This document shows, in pieces, positions 9,801-19,300 of a stretch of DNA of 64,000 nucleotides. Source of the stretch: Capitulum mitella (taxonomy: Eukaryota > Arthropoda > Thecostraca > Pollicipedomorpha > Pollicipedidae); contig CP099839.1 of the NCBI GenBank assembly GCA_030062745.1, positions 20,469,324 to 20,533,323 on the forward strand, read 5' to 3'. The translations under genes and the position numbers were made by a program. Below the pieces are notes generated by a model. The model worked only from the letters and a program-made list of their open reading frames with translations. It did not search any database and was not told the DNA's origin. Position 1 is the stretch's first letter, and each line of letters opens with the position of its first letter.

Positions 9801-12800
9801 GTGTAGGGAGTTGCTACTGTAACAGAGCGACCGGCCGTCTGGCTGTGTAGAGCTCCGCTATTGTAACAGAGCGATTGGCCGTCCCCAGGTGGGCGACTTC
9901 GGCATCTCCAAAAAGATGGCCACGCACCAGGGCGCGGCGCACACCGTGTTGGGCACACCGTACTACATCAGTCCAGAGATGTGCGAGGGCCAGCGCTACG
10001 ACGCCAAGTCGGACGTCTGGGCGCTGGGCTGCATCCTGTACGAGATGGCCTGCCTGCAGAAGACGTTCGAGGGCTCCAACCTGCCGGCGCTGGTCAACAA
10101 GATCATGAAGGGCCAGTTCGCGCCGATCCGCGGCAACTACTCGCCCGGCTTTCGGCAGCTGGTGCGCGACCTGCTGCAGCGCGACCCGGACTTCCGGCCG
10201 AGCGCGGCCGAGGCGCTCTACGACCGGCTTCCGGTGCTGCTCAACCAGTTCCGGTACCAGCGGCTGCAGGAGGGGGAGGAGGACGAGATCTCGGAGGTCA
10301 GTCGACCAGCCGGCCGGCTATCAGACGGTCTGCTGCAGACCGGCACAACTCTCCGAGACGGTTTTTTTCTAATTTGATCCGAACCTTTCTAAGTGGACGT
10401 TGTTGGAGTCAGAATTCATGCCAAGTAGAATTTTTGCGGAAACTCTGACCCCGCCTTCCAGGTGAACCCAAGACATGAAGTATTTTGCCCCACGCGCACC
10501 GGACCAGGTAATACCGAGGGATCTTTTACGTGCTGTCGAAGTCACGACGTAGCCGCCCCGTGCTCCGGGTGGTCCTTTCCATTTCAGGTCAGATAGCGCT
10601 GGCTTCTTGTGAGTGTTGAGCTCTCGGTGCCTGCCACACACCGGGTATGAGCCGACATGTCGTGACATTTCTAAGGGGACGACAGTTCAACCTCTCAGCC
10701 GAGCAGGCCGTTATTTCCTTGTCTTCTTGTTTCAGTCGTCGGCATGAAGATATCTCTCCTTTTGTGGAGTGACGTTTACGCAGTGCATTGCGCATTTACT
10801 GCCCCTAGAAAGAGAAGATTGGGTTTATATGTTGTTTTCGGTTCAACACACTGAACACCTACGTCTGTTGACATCCATTCTGGCCGGACGCTCGAGACTT
10901 GTCCGCTGGCGGTCGACGGTGCATCGCTTCGTCACCCAAACAGCGTAGAGAGCGGGCAATGGCAGTGGCCGAGAGTCGACGTCCGTCTGCGTGTTGTCCG
11001 CTACAGCCAGAGCGGTGGTCGCTTCGGTGGAAACCAGATCTGCCGGTCAGTAGGCTCGCGTTGGCTGGCTGGGCTGCTCTGTGTGACATCCTTAAGCGTG
11101 ATGTTACCTCACAGGTGCGGCTCAACATCGAGCACCCGTCCAAGGTCAAGTCGCCGAAGCCACCACGCTCCGTGCTCTACTACATGAAGGCCAGCGAGTC
11201 GGCGATCGGGCTGCTGCCAATCCCGCTGCCGCCGAGGGCTCGCATCAAGGAGGTGTCCATCAGCAACACGCACATGATCGCGCTCACCACCGAGCACCTG
11301 GTGTTCACCTGGGGCGAGGGCAAGAAGGGCCAGCTGGGGCACGGCGTCACCGAGAACTGGCGCGCCCGGCCCGAACTGGTGGTGGCCCTCAAGACCAAGT
11401 CCATCACCAGAGTCTGCGCCGGGGACGGTCAGTGGCATACCGACATCACGTGACCCCTGCTGAATCCGGTGCCGCGTCTGCTCCGTAGAATGTCAGGGGC
11501 TGATAGGCCAGGGTTATCACTTCGCTCAATACATGTTACATGTGACTGTTTCAAGGAGGCGGGAATTAATTTGAATAGAAACGAGCTTCAGTAAAACCAT
11601 ACTCGTAAGGGCACTTGCGCCAGAACTGTCAGAACCGCCACCCTGGCATGACTCTGTACTGTACAGCACAGTTGCTGCGCCGTTTGAATGATTTATGTCA
11701 CCCTGGCAGGGTTCAGCGTGTTCGCCAGCGACAACGGTATCGTGATGACGTGCGGGGATGGGACGTACGGCTGCCTCGGTCACGGCAACTGGAACAACAC
11801 GTCCACGCCCAAGCTGGTGGAGTCGCTGCTGACGGTGGACGTGTCCGCCATCGGCTGCGGCCGACGCCACGTGGTGGTGGTCGGCGGCAGCGGCGAAGTG
11901 TACAGCTGGGGCCAGGGCCAGGGCGGCCAGCTCGGGCTCGGCCACGAGGAGGACTGCAGCCTGCCGCAGGAGGTCACAATACCAGACGACGAGATGGTGG
12001 AGAACGTCAAGTGCGGCGGCGACGGCACCATCTTCATCACCCAGCAGGGCTCGCTGCTGGCGTGCGGCAACAACGAACGCAACAAGCTCGGCCTCAACCC
12101 GCGCAAGGGCCTCATCTCGTCCATCGCCAAGGACGCCGAGGTGGCCAAGGCGCTGGTGCCGACCCCCGTCAAGTCGGTGACGTCGCGCATCATCGACGTC
12201 AGCATGGGGCCGCACCACACGGTGGCGCTTACCGAGAACGGCCACCTGGTGTCGTTCGGGCGAAACTCTGAGGGCCAGCTGGGTCGCGGCCGGGCGCGCG
12301 CCTCCGGCCAGCCGGGCTTGGTCCGCAGCATGATGGACAAGACGGTCACAATGGTGCAGTGCGGCAGCACCTTCACCGTGGTGGGGACCATTGACAACGT
12401 GCTGTACCTGTGGGGCACGCGGCGCCTGAGCCAGCCGTCGGCCGGCAGCCGGCCGGGCAGCGAGCAGCCGGCGGCCGGCGCCCTGAGCTCGGCCGGCCGT
12501 GCCGCCGACGCCGAGCCGGACTCGGCCGACGCCACGCTCCGCGAGGTCCAGTACCAGCCCAGGGAGGTGCTCGCCCTCTACGCATCGCAGGCGCAGATCA
12601 GCAAGGGCGAGACGCTCAGCCTGGGCAGCCTGCACGCTCAGAACCAGAACGTGTTCCTCGTGGTGGACACCACGTGTCCGCTGCCGCGCGTCGGCGTGCC
12701 GGCCGGGCACGGCTCGCCGGAACGGAGCCCCTGCCGTGACCCGGCCGGCGAGCAGCGACCGCCGCAGCGGGCGCCGGCCGAGCGGGCGCCGGCCGAGCGG

Positions 12801-13256
12801 GCGCCCGGCCAGCCGGCCCCGCTCGACGCCACCGTCGGCGGCGTGCCCGACTGGCTGCAAGAGGAGCTGGCCGCCGCCGAGGCCGCGTGGCCGGGCGCCG
12901 CCGCCGCCGCCGCCACCAGCCGGCCGGAGCCGCCGCCGCAACGGCAGCCGCCGCCGCCGCCGCCTAAACAGCCGCCGGTCGGCTCGCCGTTTGCCGTGGA
13001 CACAACTCCGCAGCTGGATCGGCCGACACCGGCATCAGACCCCGGCGAACATCAGTACCGACCGCCAACCAAGGACCTCCGTCACCGAGAGAGAGAGCAG
13101 AGGCTCAACCAGGAGATCGAGAAACTGAGGACCGAACTCGAGAACCAGAAACGGCTACAGGCTGATATCATGGCGGAAAGGCTGAAACAGCAGGAAGAGA
13201 AAAGCAATGACGATAAGGATCCTGCACCCGGCAGCAGAGGATGTGCAGTCATGTAA
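6448..13256 (+). CDS. NEK9: NEK8/NEK9-type kinase with RCC1 propeller (gene span)
   Basis: Six exons (6448-6864, 8183-8500, 9184-9450, 9889-10296, 11115-11427, 11710-13256) join in frame to about 1,089 residues. Order: novel N-terminal domain (1 to about 180); NIMA-type Ser/Thr kinase (about 190-460) with GKGAFG loop 203-208, catalytic K225, HRDLKTAN with D319, DFG D337 and GTPYYISPE 356-364; RCC1 propeller (about 510-820); Ala/Pro-rich linker; coiled coil (about 1030-1073); C-terminal CAVM. Kinase plus RCC1 is diagnostic for NEK8/NEK9 (Niki in flies), and the coiled coil favours NEK9. NEK9 acts upstream of NEK6/7 in spindle assembly; NEK8 acts in cilia. The start ATG sits in GAGCCATGG, a good Kozak context. 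Family members start close to the kinase, so the extra 180 residues are unusual, as is the CAAX end. Confidence 0.93.
6846..7400 (+). repeat. 34-bp minisatellite built from the exon 1 donor
   Basis: Units contain the last about 20 exon bases, CAACTGGAGTCCCTGCTCCAG, spread over exon and repeats, followed by GTGAGAGTCTCGC. Donor-like positions are 6865 (GTGAGA), 6899 (GTGAGA), 6933 (GTTAGG), 6967 (GTGAGG) and 7001 (mutated to ATGAGA), spaced exactly 34 bp. From about 7010 the units decay, some around 50 bp, to about 7400. The exon 1 frame stays open through the array to 7296. Confidence 0.92.
7680..7930 (+). repeat. Degenerate continuation of the exon 1 donor array
   Basis: After about 280 bases of unrelated sequence, diverged units of the type GTGCCTGGTGCAGATGAGA reappear (e.g. 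near 7735-7755 and 7850-7895). They match the decayed half of the array at 7010-7400. Probably one old array split by an insertion or by local decay. Confidence 0.5.
8183..8500 (+). CDS. NEK9: NEK-type kinase exon 2: kinase N-lobe
   Basis: 106 codons, phase 0 at both ends (acceptor CTCGGTAG at 8182, donor GTAAGT at 8501). After about 50 residues of linker it enters the kinase: YERIRTVGKGAFGQAVLYQ, then SLVVIKEINM with the ATP-anchoring lysine (K225 of the protein). It stops at NEIE, just before the helix C region finished by exon 3. Confidence 0.92.
9184..9450 (+). CDS. NEK9: NEK-type kinase exon 3: catalytic loop
   Basis: 89 codons, phase 0 (acceptor CTGGCGCAG, donor GTAAAT at 9451). It reads VLAMMDHPNIVAYHDNF, the hinge IEMEYVDGGTL, and the catalytic loop HRDLKTANIFLT. 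All are standard NIMA-family kinase positions. Confidence 0.95.
9660..9888 (+). repeat. 44-bp minisatellite abutting the exon 4 acceptor
   Basis: Five units with GAGCGA at 9693, 9737, 9781, 9825 and 9869, exactly 44 bp apart. The last unit changes from GAGCGACCGGCCGTCTG to GAGCGATTGGCCGTCCCCAG, which is the acceptor of exon 4. The array therefore runs up to the splice site, and the final unit serves as its polypyrimidine tract and AG. Confidence 0.92.
9889..10296 (+). CDS. NEK9: NEK-type kinase exon 4: activation loop and C-lobe
   Basis: 136 codons, phase 0 (donor GTCAGT at 10297). Contains VGDFGISKKM (DFG), VLGTPYYISPEMCEG (activation and P+1 loop), SDVWALGCILYEMA, and RDPDFRPSA at the end of the kinase fold. 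It ends with an acidic linker, EEDEISE. Confidence 0.95.
11115..11427 (+). CDS. NEK9: NEK-type kinase exon 5: linker and first RCC1 blade
   Basis: Acceptor CCTCACAG at 11114, donor GTCAGT at 11428, leaving phase 1. After the linker VRLNIEHPSKVKSPKPPRSV comes the first RCC1 signature, VFTWGEGKKGQLGHG, then ITRVCAGDG, which is completed by exon 6 as GDGFSVFAS. Confidence 0.9.
11710..13256 (+). CDS. NEK9: NEK-type kinase exon 6: RCC1 blades, coiled coil, CAAX
   Basis: Starts after CCCTGGCAG and completes the glycine codon. RCC1 blades: TCGDGTYGCLGHG, YSWGQGQGGQLGLGH, ACGNNERNKLGLN, SFGRNSEGQLGRG and YLWGTRR. Then come a low-complexity Ala/Pro region with a tandem APAERAPAERAPGQ and a polyproline run, and a charged coiled coil (LNQEIEKLRTELENQKRLQ). 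The last residues are GSRGCAVM before TAA at 13254-13256. A large GC-rich exon without introns over the whole propeller is notable. Confidence 0.95.
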
Positions 13257-13356
13257 AATGCAAGTAGCATGGAATCAGGCTGTCGTCAAGAATCGACTTT
13301 CGCGATCTCACGAGTATATGCATCACGTTGATAAAAGCATATCAGTCGTCACTGTT

Positions 13357-13362
13357 ATTAAA
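13357..13362 (+). terminator. Candidate poly(A) signal of the NEK-type kinase gene
   Basis: ATTAAA variant about 100 bases after the stop. No canonical AATAAA was noticed nearer. Confidence 0.3.
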
Positions 13363-14050
13363 TGCCGACCACTTGCACTTACATCTCAATGATAAGGTGA
13401 GATCAAGAGTGACCTTGATAAAAAGAGTTGTCACGTTTCAGGGGAATATCGATGTCGTAGCAGAAAATATACGTATTGAAAACACGCATTTTGATTTAAT
13501 CGGATTCATTTGACGCGAACAGAAAATGGGAAATAGTGTTGTACTGTTGTTATGATCCCTACAACCACAACGATCATCCTGTCATTCGAATGTGCATTAA
13601 CACTCATAGATTTAATAACCGTCGTCGTAGCATTCCATTATGCATAATAACCCATCGCAAATTTAAGGTTTGGTAGAATTTGTCCGCGTCAACGGATGAT
13701 TCTATAGATGTGCCTTTGCTTCTTCTGGATAGCTCACGATCTGACCCGTTAAGCACAGCTCGAAGACTGAAGACAAAATGACAGTTCAGAATTATCAAAT
13801 AACAACTCAACCATGAGGAACACCGAAAAAGGAGGTATTCACAAGCGTTAACAACCTTCAAGGAGAAATGTCTCGTATTCCTCCTGTAGTATTTCCGGAC
13901 GCAGTATGTAAGACGAGACTGTGGCAATCCTGGACGATCCAGCGGACTGGATGTTTCGTTGAACACCACATTTTGGTCGTTGCGGGCGCTGATTATGCAA
14001 CCCTCATCTTTCACAAGTGAATGACATCTCAAGTGTCGTCCGACATATAT

Positions 14051-15178
14051 GCAGTGGACCCCCGCTATTTTATTCGCCGCGGAAGCTGTTCCTCACGGAT
14101 TACAGTGTTCTTCTTGCATGTTTCTGGGTCAAAGTACTGTTTTGCATGATTATACTGTGCAGTTACTGTACGTATGTACTGCGCGACGCCGGAAATATAC
14201 TATTTGCTGTATTATACCAATTCATCTCTTACTTAAATTCGTATGGTACGATAGCATAGTGCATTACTGGAAAAAGGCTTTCAGGGTAGTTCCCATTTGG
14301 AACAAGCACCGTAAGTTCAACACATATAGCAGGCCATCCACATTACGCACAAATGCGATTGCATTAACATCACGTCCATCCCGTAGAGGCAACGCAAACC
14401 AAATGTGAATTCCCGGCTACCAACGCGTAGATGTATAGTTTGGAAAACATCATGAGTAACGGATTAATATATACATATACTTTGTTCCCGATTCCAAGCA
14501 CAGTTCCAAAGTCCGCCAAAATGTAAGAACAGTGGAACGTTACAGACAGTTGAATCACAGGCAGCTGAAGAAAGCTTTTCTCCATTATTTGTCGGACAAT
14601 TTGTCGCACCTTATATAAACGTAGGTACAAGGAACGTAAAATGTTGATCGAGTTGAAAATCGATAAAATCTTAGTGACAGCGGAACAACGGCGTCTATTG
14701 TTCCAGCTGACAACTATTCGGCTCACTTCACTTGCCTTTTATTGGTTCAAACGGTAGCGTCCTTTTGTATGTGTCAACATGTGTTGTTCCTCTCCATCCT
14801 ACTGGCCGGGCAAAGGCCATGGGCCCAATCATAAGCCCACGATAATTTTTCTGCGTGTGTTATTGGACTTCTAGGGCCTTGTCCGTGATCCATTTTCATC
14901 ATGGTCGCGTAGGTGCGTACTGTACACTGTACCCAGGAAAGACTTGCGTTATGCTTTCTTTATGCATCTGTGCGTTTTTCTCAGGAAGTATTACTGCATA
15001 ACTGTGCCTTAAAATGTATTTACTGGTCCCGCACAGGGTCTGTAGATAATGGGAATAAAATAGTAAAAATGGGTGGTTTGTGGAGTAAGAGCGGTCTATT
15101 CGCGGATTCGCCTTATTAAGGGAGAGGGGGGGGGGGAATTCCAGTGCAAAACCCCCGCTATTTGCGGCGGTCCACTGT
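14051..15178. mobile_element. Pogo/Tigger-like non-autonomous DNA transposon
   Basis: Left end CAGTGGACCCCCGCTATTTT and right end GCGGCGGTCCACTG are inverted, with CAGTGGACC shared exactly. Inner CCCCCGCTATT and TTCGCGG motifs recur near both ends. The right end is followed by TA; the left end is preceded by TG (TA with one change). Ends of the form CAGTNGACCC with a TA target are typical of pogo/Tigger elements. No transposase ORF remains in about 1.1 kb. Confidence 0.6.
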
Positions 15179-15239
15179 ACAACGATCTGATTTTGGCCTG
15201 TTCCGTCCAAATGTATGAATGTATAAACATAAACATGCT

Positions 15240-16106
15240 GCAATTAATCATACGTGTATTTTGACACTTCACGCCGTTTTATGCAATACTGTCGTAGACA
15301 CAGCCGACATTCTCATTAACATATTATCACGATTTTCCTGACAATTTACGGCATGGTTTTTGAGAGAACTGAAATTCCTAAGTAACAATTCACTGCACTT
15401 CTTCAACATTACATCGCGCACTGAACGGGTTTAAGGTAATTCGATACGTACCATGATCGCAAGTCAATTTGCACAATCAAGGAGCTCTGTGTGAATTCAA
15501 AGCAATCACGCATACATGCAGGTAACAACCAGCCCAACTATCACCAAAAGTGCGACTATGTTCGGTCGCTCGCGCGTCAGCATGATGAATAAGGCTGTAA
15601 TCGGTAAAAATGACATTCAGGACGTTTAAGACAGCCAACGAAGGCAGCTCACGCTGCCAGGGAGATACTGGCCTTCAGGACTTGAAGACAATGCATGGAA
15701 TGTATAAAGAACTACAGTGTTGCCCGAACACGAAACCACACAGAATCAAACAATGTTTATCCCAATCCCAATGGTGATAATTATTCATGACATGCACTCA
15801 TTCTCACCCCGGAAGCCACGGTCAAATAAACATTTCGATATGCCAGTAATCAAGATCCTGGTCTGACTCCACATTAACCTTCCGCCGAACGTGACTCCTT
15901 CAGGCAGGAAAAACCACAGCTAGACGAGCAGGGACCAAACACATCGCGGCAAACTATCATTAAAGACAATCAACACCAGGACGTTAAACACACCAAAATC
16001 GCACGCCATACGGCCGGGGGACGCTCCTACCAGGTGTACAAGACCCATGCATCAGGCCCTGGATGGGCTCATTGAGCCAGCCCGCCAATGTTCAGGCACG
16101 CCAGCT
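15240..16106. other. 3' flank of ENGASE
   Basis: AT-rich sequence between the Tigger-like element and the ENGASE stop codon. No gene, repeat or obvious poly(A) signal was recognised. Confidence 0.4.
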
Positions 16107-16323
16107 CTACGGCGCCGGGCCGGGGACACCTGCCGTCGGCGGGCCGGACGGCCGCAGTTCTGCGAGGTGCGGTCCGGCTCCGTCGGCCGGCCGGTCTGGC
16201 TCTGCGCCGCTCTGGTGCAGGGCCAGGTAGCCCAGCAGCACGGTGCTGCGCGCCGACAGGTAAACGCCGGCGGACACCAGCCGGCGGCCGGCGCCGTCTC
16301 CGTCCAGCGGCGGCAGGAAGTGC
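16107..16323 (-). CDS. ENGASE: ENGASE terminal exon
   Basis: Acceptor GACAG then G, completing the AG/G arginine codon of the previous exon (WQLR then HFLPPLDG). It continues LVSAGVYLSARSTVLLGYLA and ends near HLAELRPSG with TAG at 16107-16109. LAEL aligns with the last beta-strand of human ENGASE (LGEI). Very GC-rich; overlapping ORFs on the plus strand are shadows. Confidence 0.78.
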
Positions 16324-19300
16324 CTGTCGGCCGGCCGCGCCAGACGTCAGCCGTACGTCAGAGCCACGAAGCACGCGTCACTGCGGTCTCGGCATCGGCG
16401 CAGACACATCACTTCTCAGGCATCGACACGGCTCAGAACTACAAAAATAACTCCCAAAAACAGCTATCCGTGTCCTGTTTATCCAGTACAGACGCCTGCT
16501 GCAGGAGGCACTACAAATATCAGCTATACATGTCTTGCTTATTCGCCACTGACGCCGGGTACAGGAGGTACACTGAATCAGCTATACGTCCCGGCTACAA
16601 ATACATGCGACAGAACTTTTTTGTACCCACAATGATAATTGAGCAATTTTCAAGCAGTTATTACGGTTGAATTTCAAACCAAATCAAACCGGATGTGAAT
16701 ATTTATAATAAACATGGTTTGCCTCTCGGGCAAATGGACTACATTTTGCAGCTGATAATATTTCTTTCACCGTTCCTAATCTGCCTCATGGCATATCATC
16801 ATTTACTTTGGACCTCACGATAAACACAGACAAGGCCAAATAGCAAATTTGGGCCGGGTCTCGAGGAAACAGTTGTGCAACTGCGGCCTGGTATCAAATC
16901 CGCAAGAAATCGAAATATTTAACGGTGACGAAATATTTAACTTGACTAGAAAATAAGCTGGTGCCATATTTCAGTGACACGCACGGCAAGAAAGTAATTG
17001 ATTAGTTTTGTTTTGCTGTCTCCGTCATGTTCTACACGTTCTGAGTAACCAGCGGTTTAATATCGTGTCACCGGTCCTACATAAACTATGGCAGGTTATT
17101 ATAGGTCACGAGGCCTTCTTTCCTGGTATGTGCACACGTTCGCCACTAGCCCTCGTTAGTAAAGGGGAATGACTCTCTTCTGTAGAGCGACTGTTCTGGG
17201 TGCTCTGAAAAATTGCAGAGCTGAGTTTAAAACCTTCTATCGTTTTTTTTTTACGAATCTGGAGATAATACCTTGGCATATCACTAACGTAACATCTCTC
17301 CCTCGAGGGAAAATTTCGGGTCAATACACAAGTCACTGATCCATCACCTCTTTGTCGAAGGTCAGTTATGAAATGATGTTATGAAAAAAGTCATGATTTG
17401 GCGACGGTCGTCATCGTACGGCAAGCGCTTTATGTATCTTACGGTATTCCGTTTTAATTTCACAGAAGGGTGTCATTCGTGATGTCAGTAAACTCCAAAC
17501 TTGGGTCATACTTAGATCACGGTCACATCAGACCAAAATCGTGAACTCAGGTCATTAATTCTTGACCTTCTAGTGGCTTGCGAGGGAACCTTTCGTAACG
17601 GAAAGTGCTGATTTCATTTGCAACAGTAATCTCTGCATATGTTTATGGTCAGAAATCGTTCTGGTCTCCTCAAAAGCGTCCTATAGGTTACATCCCATAC
17701 TATCGAGTGGATACCAGAATCCAATGACATGACCTCTCGCGGTCGTTTGCATGGCCATTGTATGGCTTAACCCTGTTCCCGGAGGGCTAGCGGTATGGCC
17801 GATTCCCGGAAGGGGCGGGGGAGGATTCGACCTCCTGAGATCTCGAGAACCACACATCCGATTTCATCGCACCAAACGGCAATCGATTTGCCATGACATA
17901 AACTACATTTTTATAAAAAGAAGTTTTCAAAATTTTGAAAGGGGTGGATAAAGGGAGGCAAAAAGTCAAAATGAGGGATATTTTTGGACTTCCTGTAACT
18001 TCGCTAATTATGGACCGACTTTGATGAAATTGGCATGAATCGAAAGATTATGAATGGGACCTTTATCATTGGTCCATACATTTGAAATTTTGGGAAAATT
18101 CATGAGAGTTCACAGGGTTTTAAAACTAGGACTAGTTTTTTCAAAAAACGAATTAAAATGAAAGTTAAAAACACCTTTTTATCTTCTAATAGTCATGTTA
18201 TGCTGAAGAAGTACAAATGGTATTACAATGTTTGTATAATGTTTGCACAGGCGGTGCCAGGGACAAGAAAAGGGGGGGGGCTGTCATGGTCATATATTCT
18301 TCAGGTCAACCTACAACAGTGACCTTAGAGTCACTTGGAATGATCTTGTGTGCACTTCATATTATCAGAAAACGTTTACAATGATTTGAATTCACTCTAT
18401 TTCTGAGATTTCATTTTACGGCTTTTGTGGTATAGGGTACGCACAAAGACATTTTAAGTCATAGCTCCGTGACCCGACCTGATATCGAGCTGAAATGTGG
18501 TACACAAGTAGAGAGCAGCCTTCTACGTCATATATATTCCGGGTTTAGCTTTAAAAAAACAGCGCCAAAAAAATTGCTACAAAACCAAATTCTGAGTTCT
18601 GACCTTGACCTGACCTTGTGAAATGACTTCAGATGAACAAAACTGTATTTGTATGTTGCCCAACTATTTACGTATACATCCAAATAAAGTTTTAAGTTCT
18701 ACCTCAAAAAGGCTTCTTTTGACAGTGATTTTCCTTTTACCCTCACCAGGGCCAAAAATGGCCTGAGGTGCCTCCCAAAAACGTTGCCTAACCTCGCCAC
18801 TGAGCAAAATAGAATTACGAAATTTTGTCAAAGTATGCAGAAAGAATAGCTAGGAAAAGTGAACAAGTTTCGTGAAGTTGCGTCAAAAACCCTGGAACTG
18901 GCAAGCAAAAAACACAAGGGGATCGCATTCAGCCCCCCCTACCGGGAATGGGGTTAAAGGATCAAACGTGGTATCATGCGTTGCCAAAGGACCAAACTAC
19001 ACGCTCGTATTTGTTTCGGTACTCTATAACGTCAGGTTTGGAAATGGCTGGAACGTCGTGTTGTCGGAGTGGGCCAAATAGCCATTATTAGCGACGGCTA
19101 CAGCCATCACCACCACCACCACCACCAGTTTGTGTCCTGAAAGGAACTACATCAGTCATGTCTGAAAGCAACAAATAACCAGTTGCTATCCTTAATTACT
19201 ATCTCGAATACGCTCTGATACTGACATCTGGGGCATCCCTTGTCAGCTTCTCTCAAGCCACGTCCCAGGGTTAACGACACATAATGAAGTGCAAGCAGTG

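Noticed and set aside
11526..12941. 471-codon ORF on the minus strand
   Set aside because: Antisense shadow of the GC-rich RCC1 exon; stop codons are rare there by composition, and the plus strand has the conserved propeller motifs.
16047..16670. 207-codon plus-strand ORF
   Set aside because: Overlaps the terminal ENGASE exon in a GC-rich stretch; no similarity on this strand.
19090..19125. CACCACCACCACCACCACCA run as a histidine-coding exon
   Set aside because: Short simple repeat in an ENGASE-flanking intron, with no coding context.
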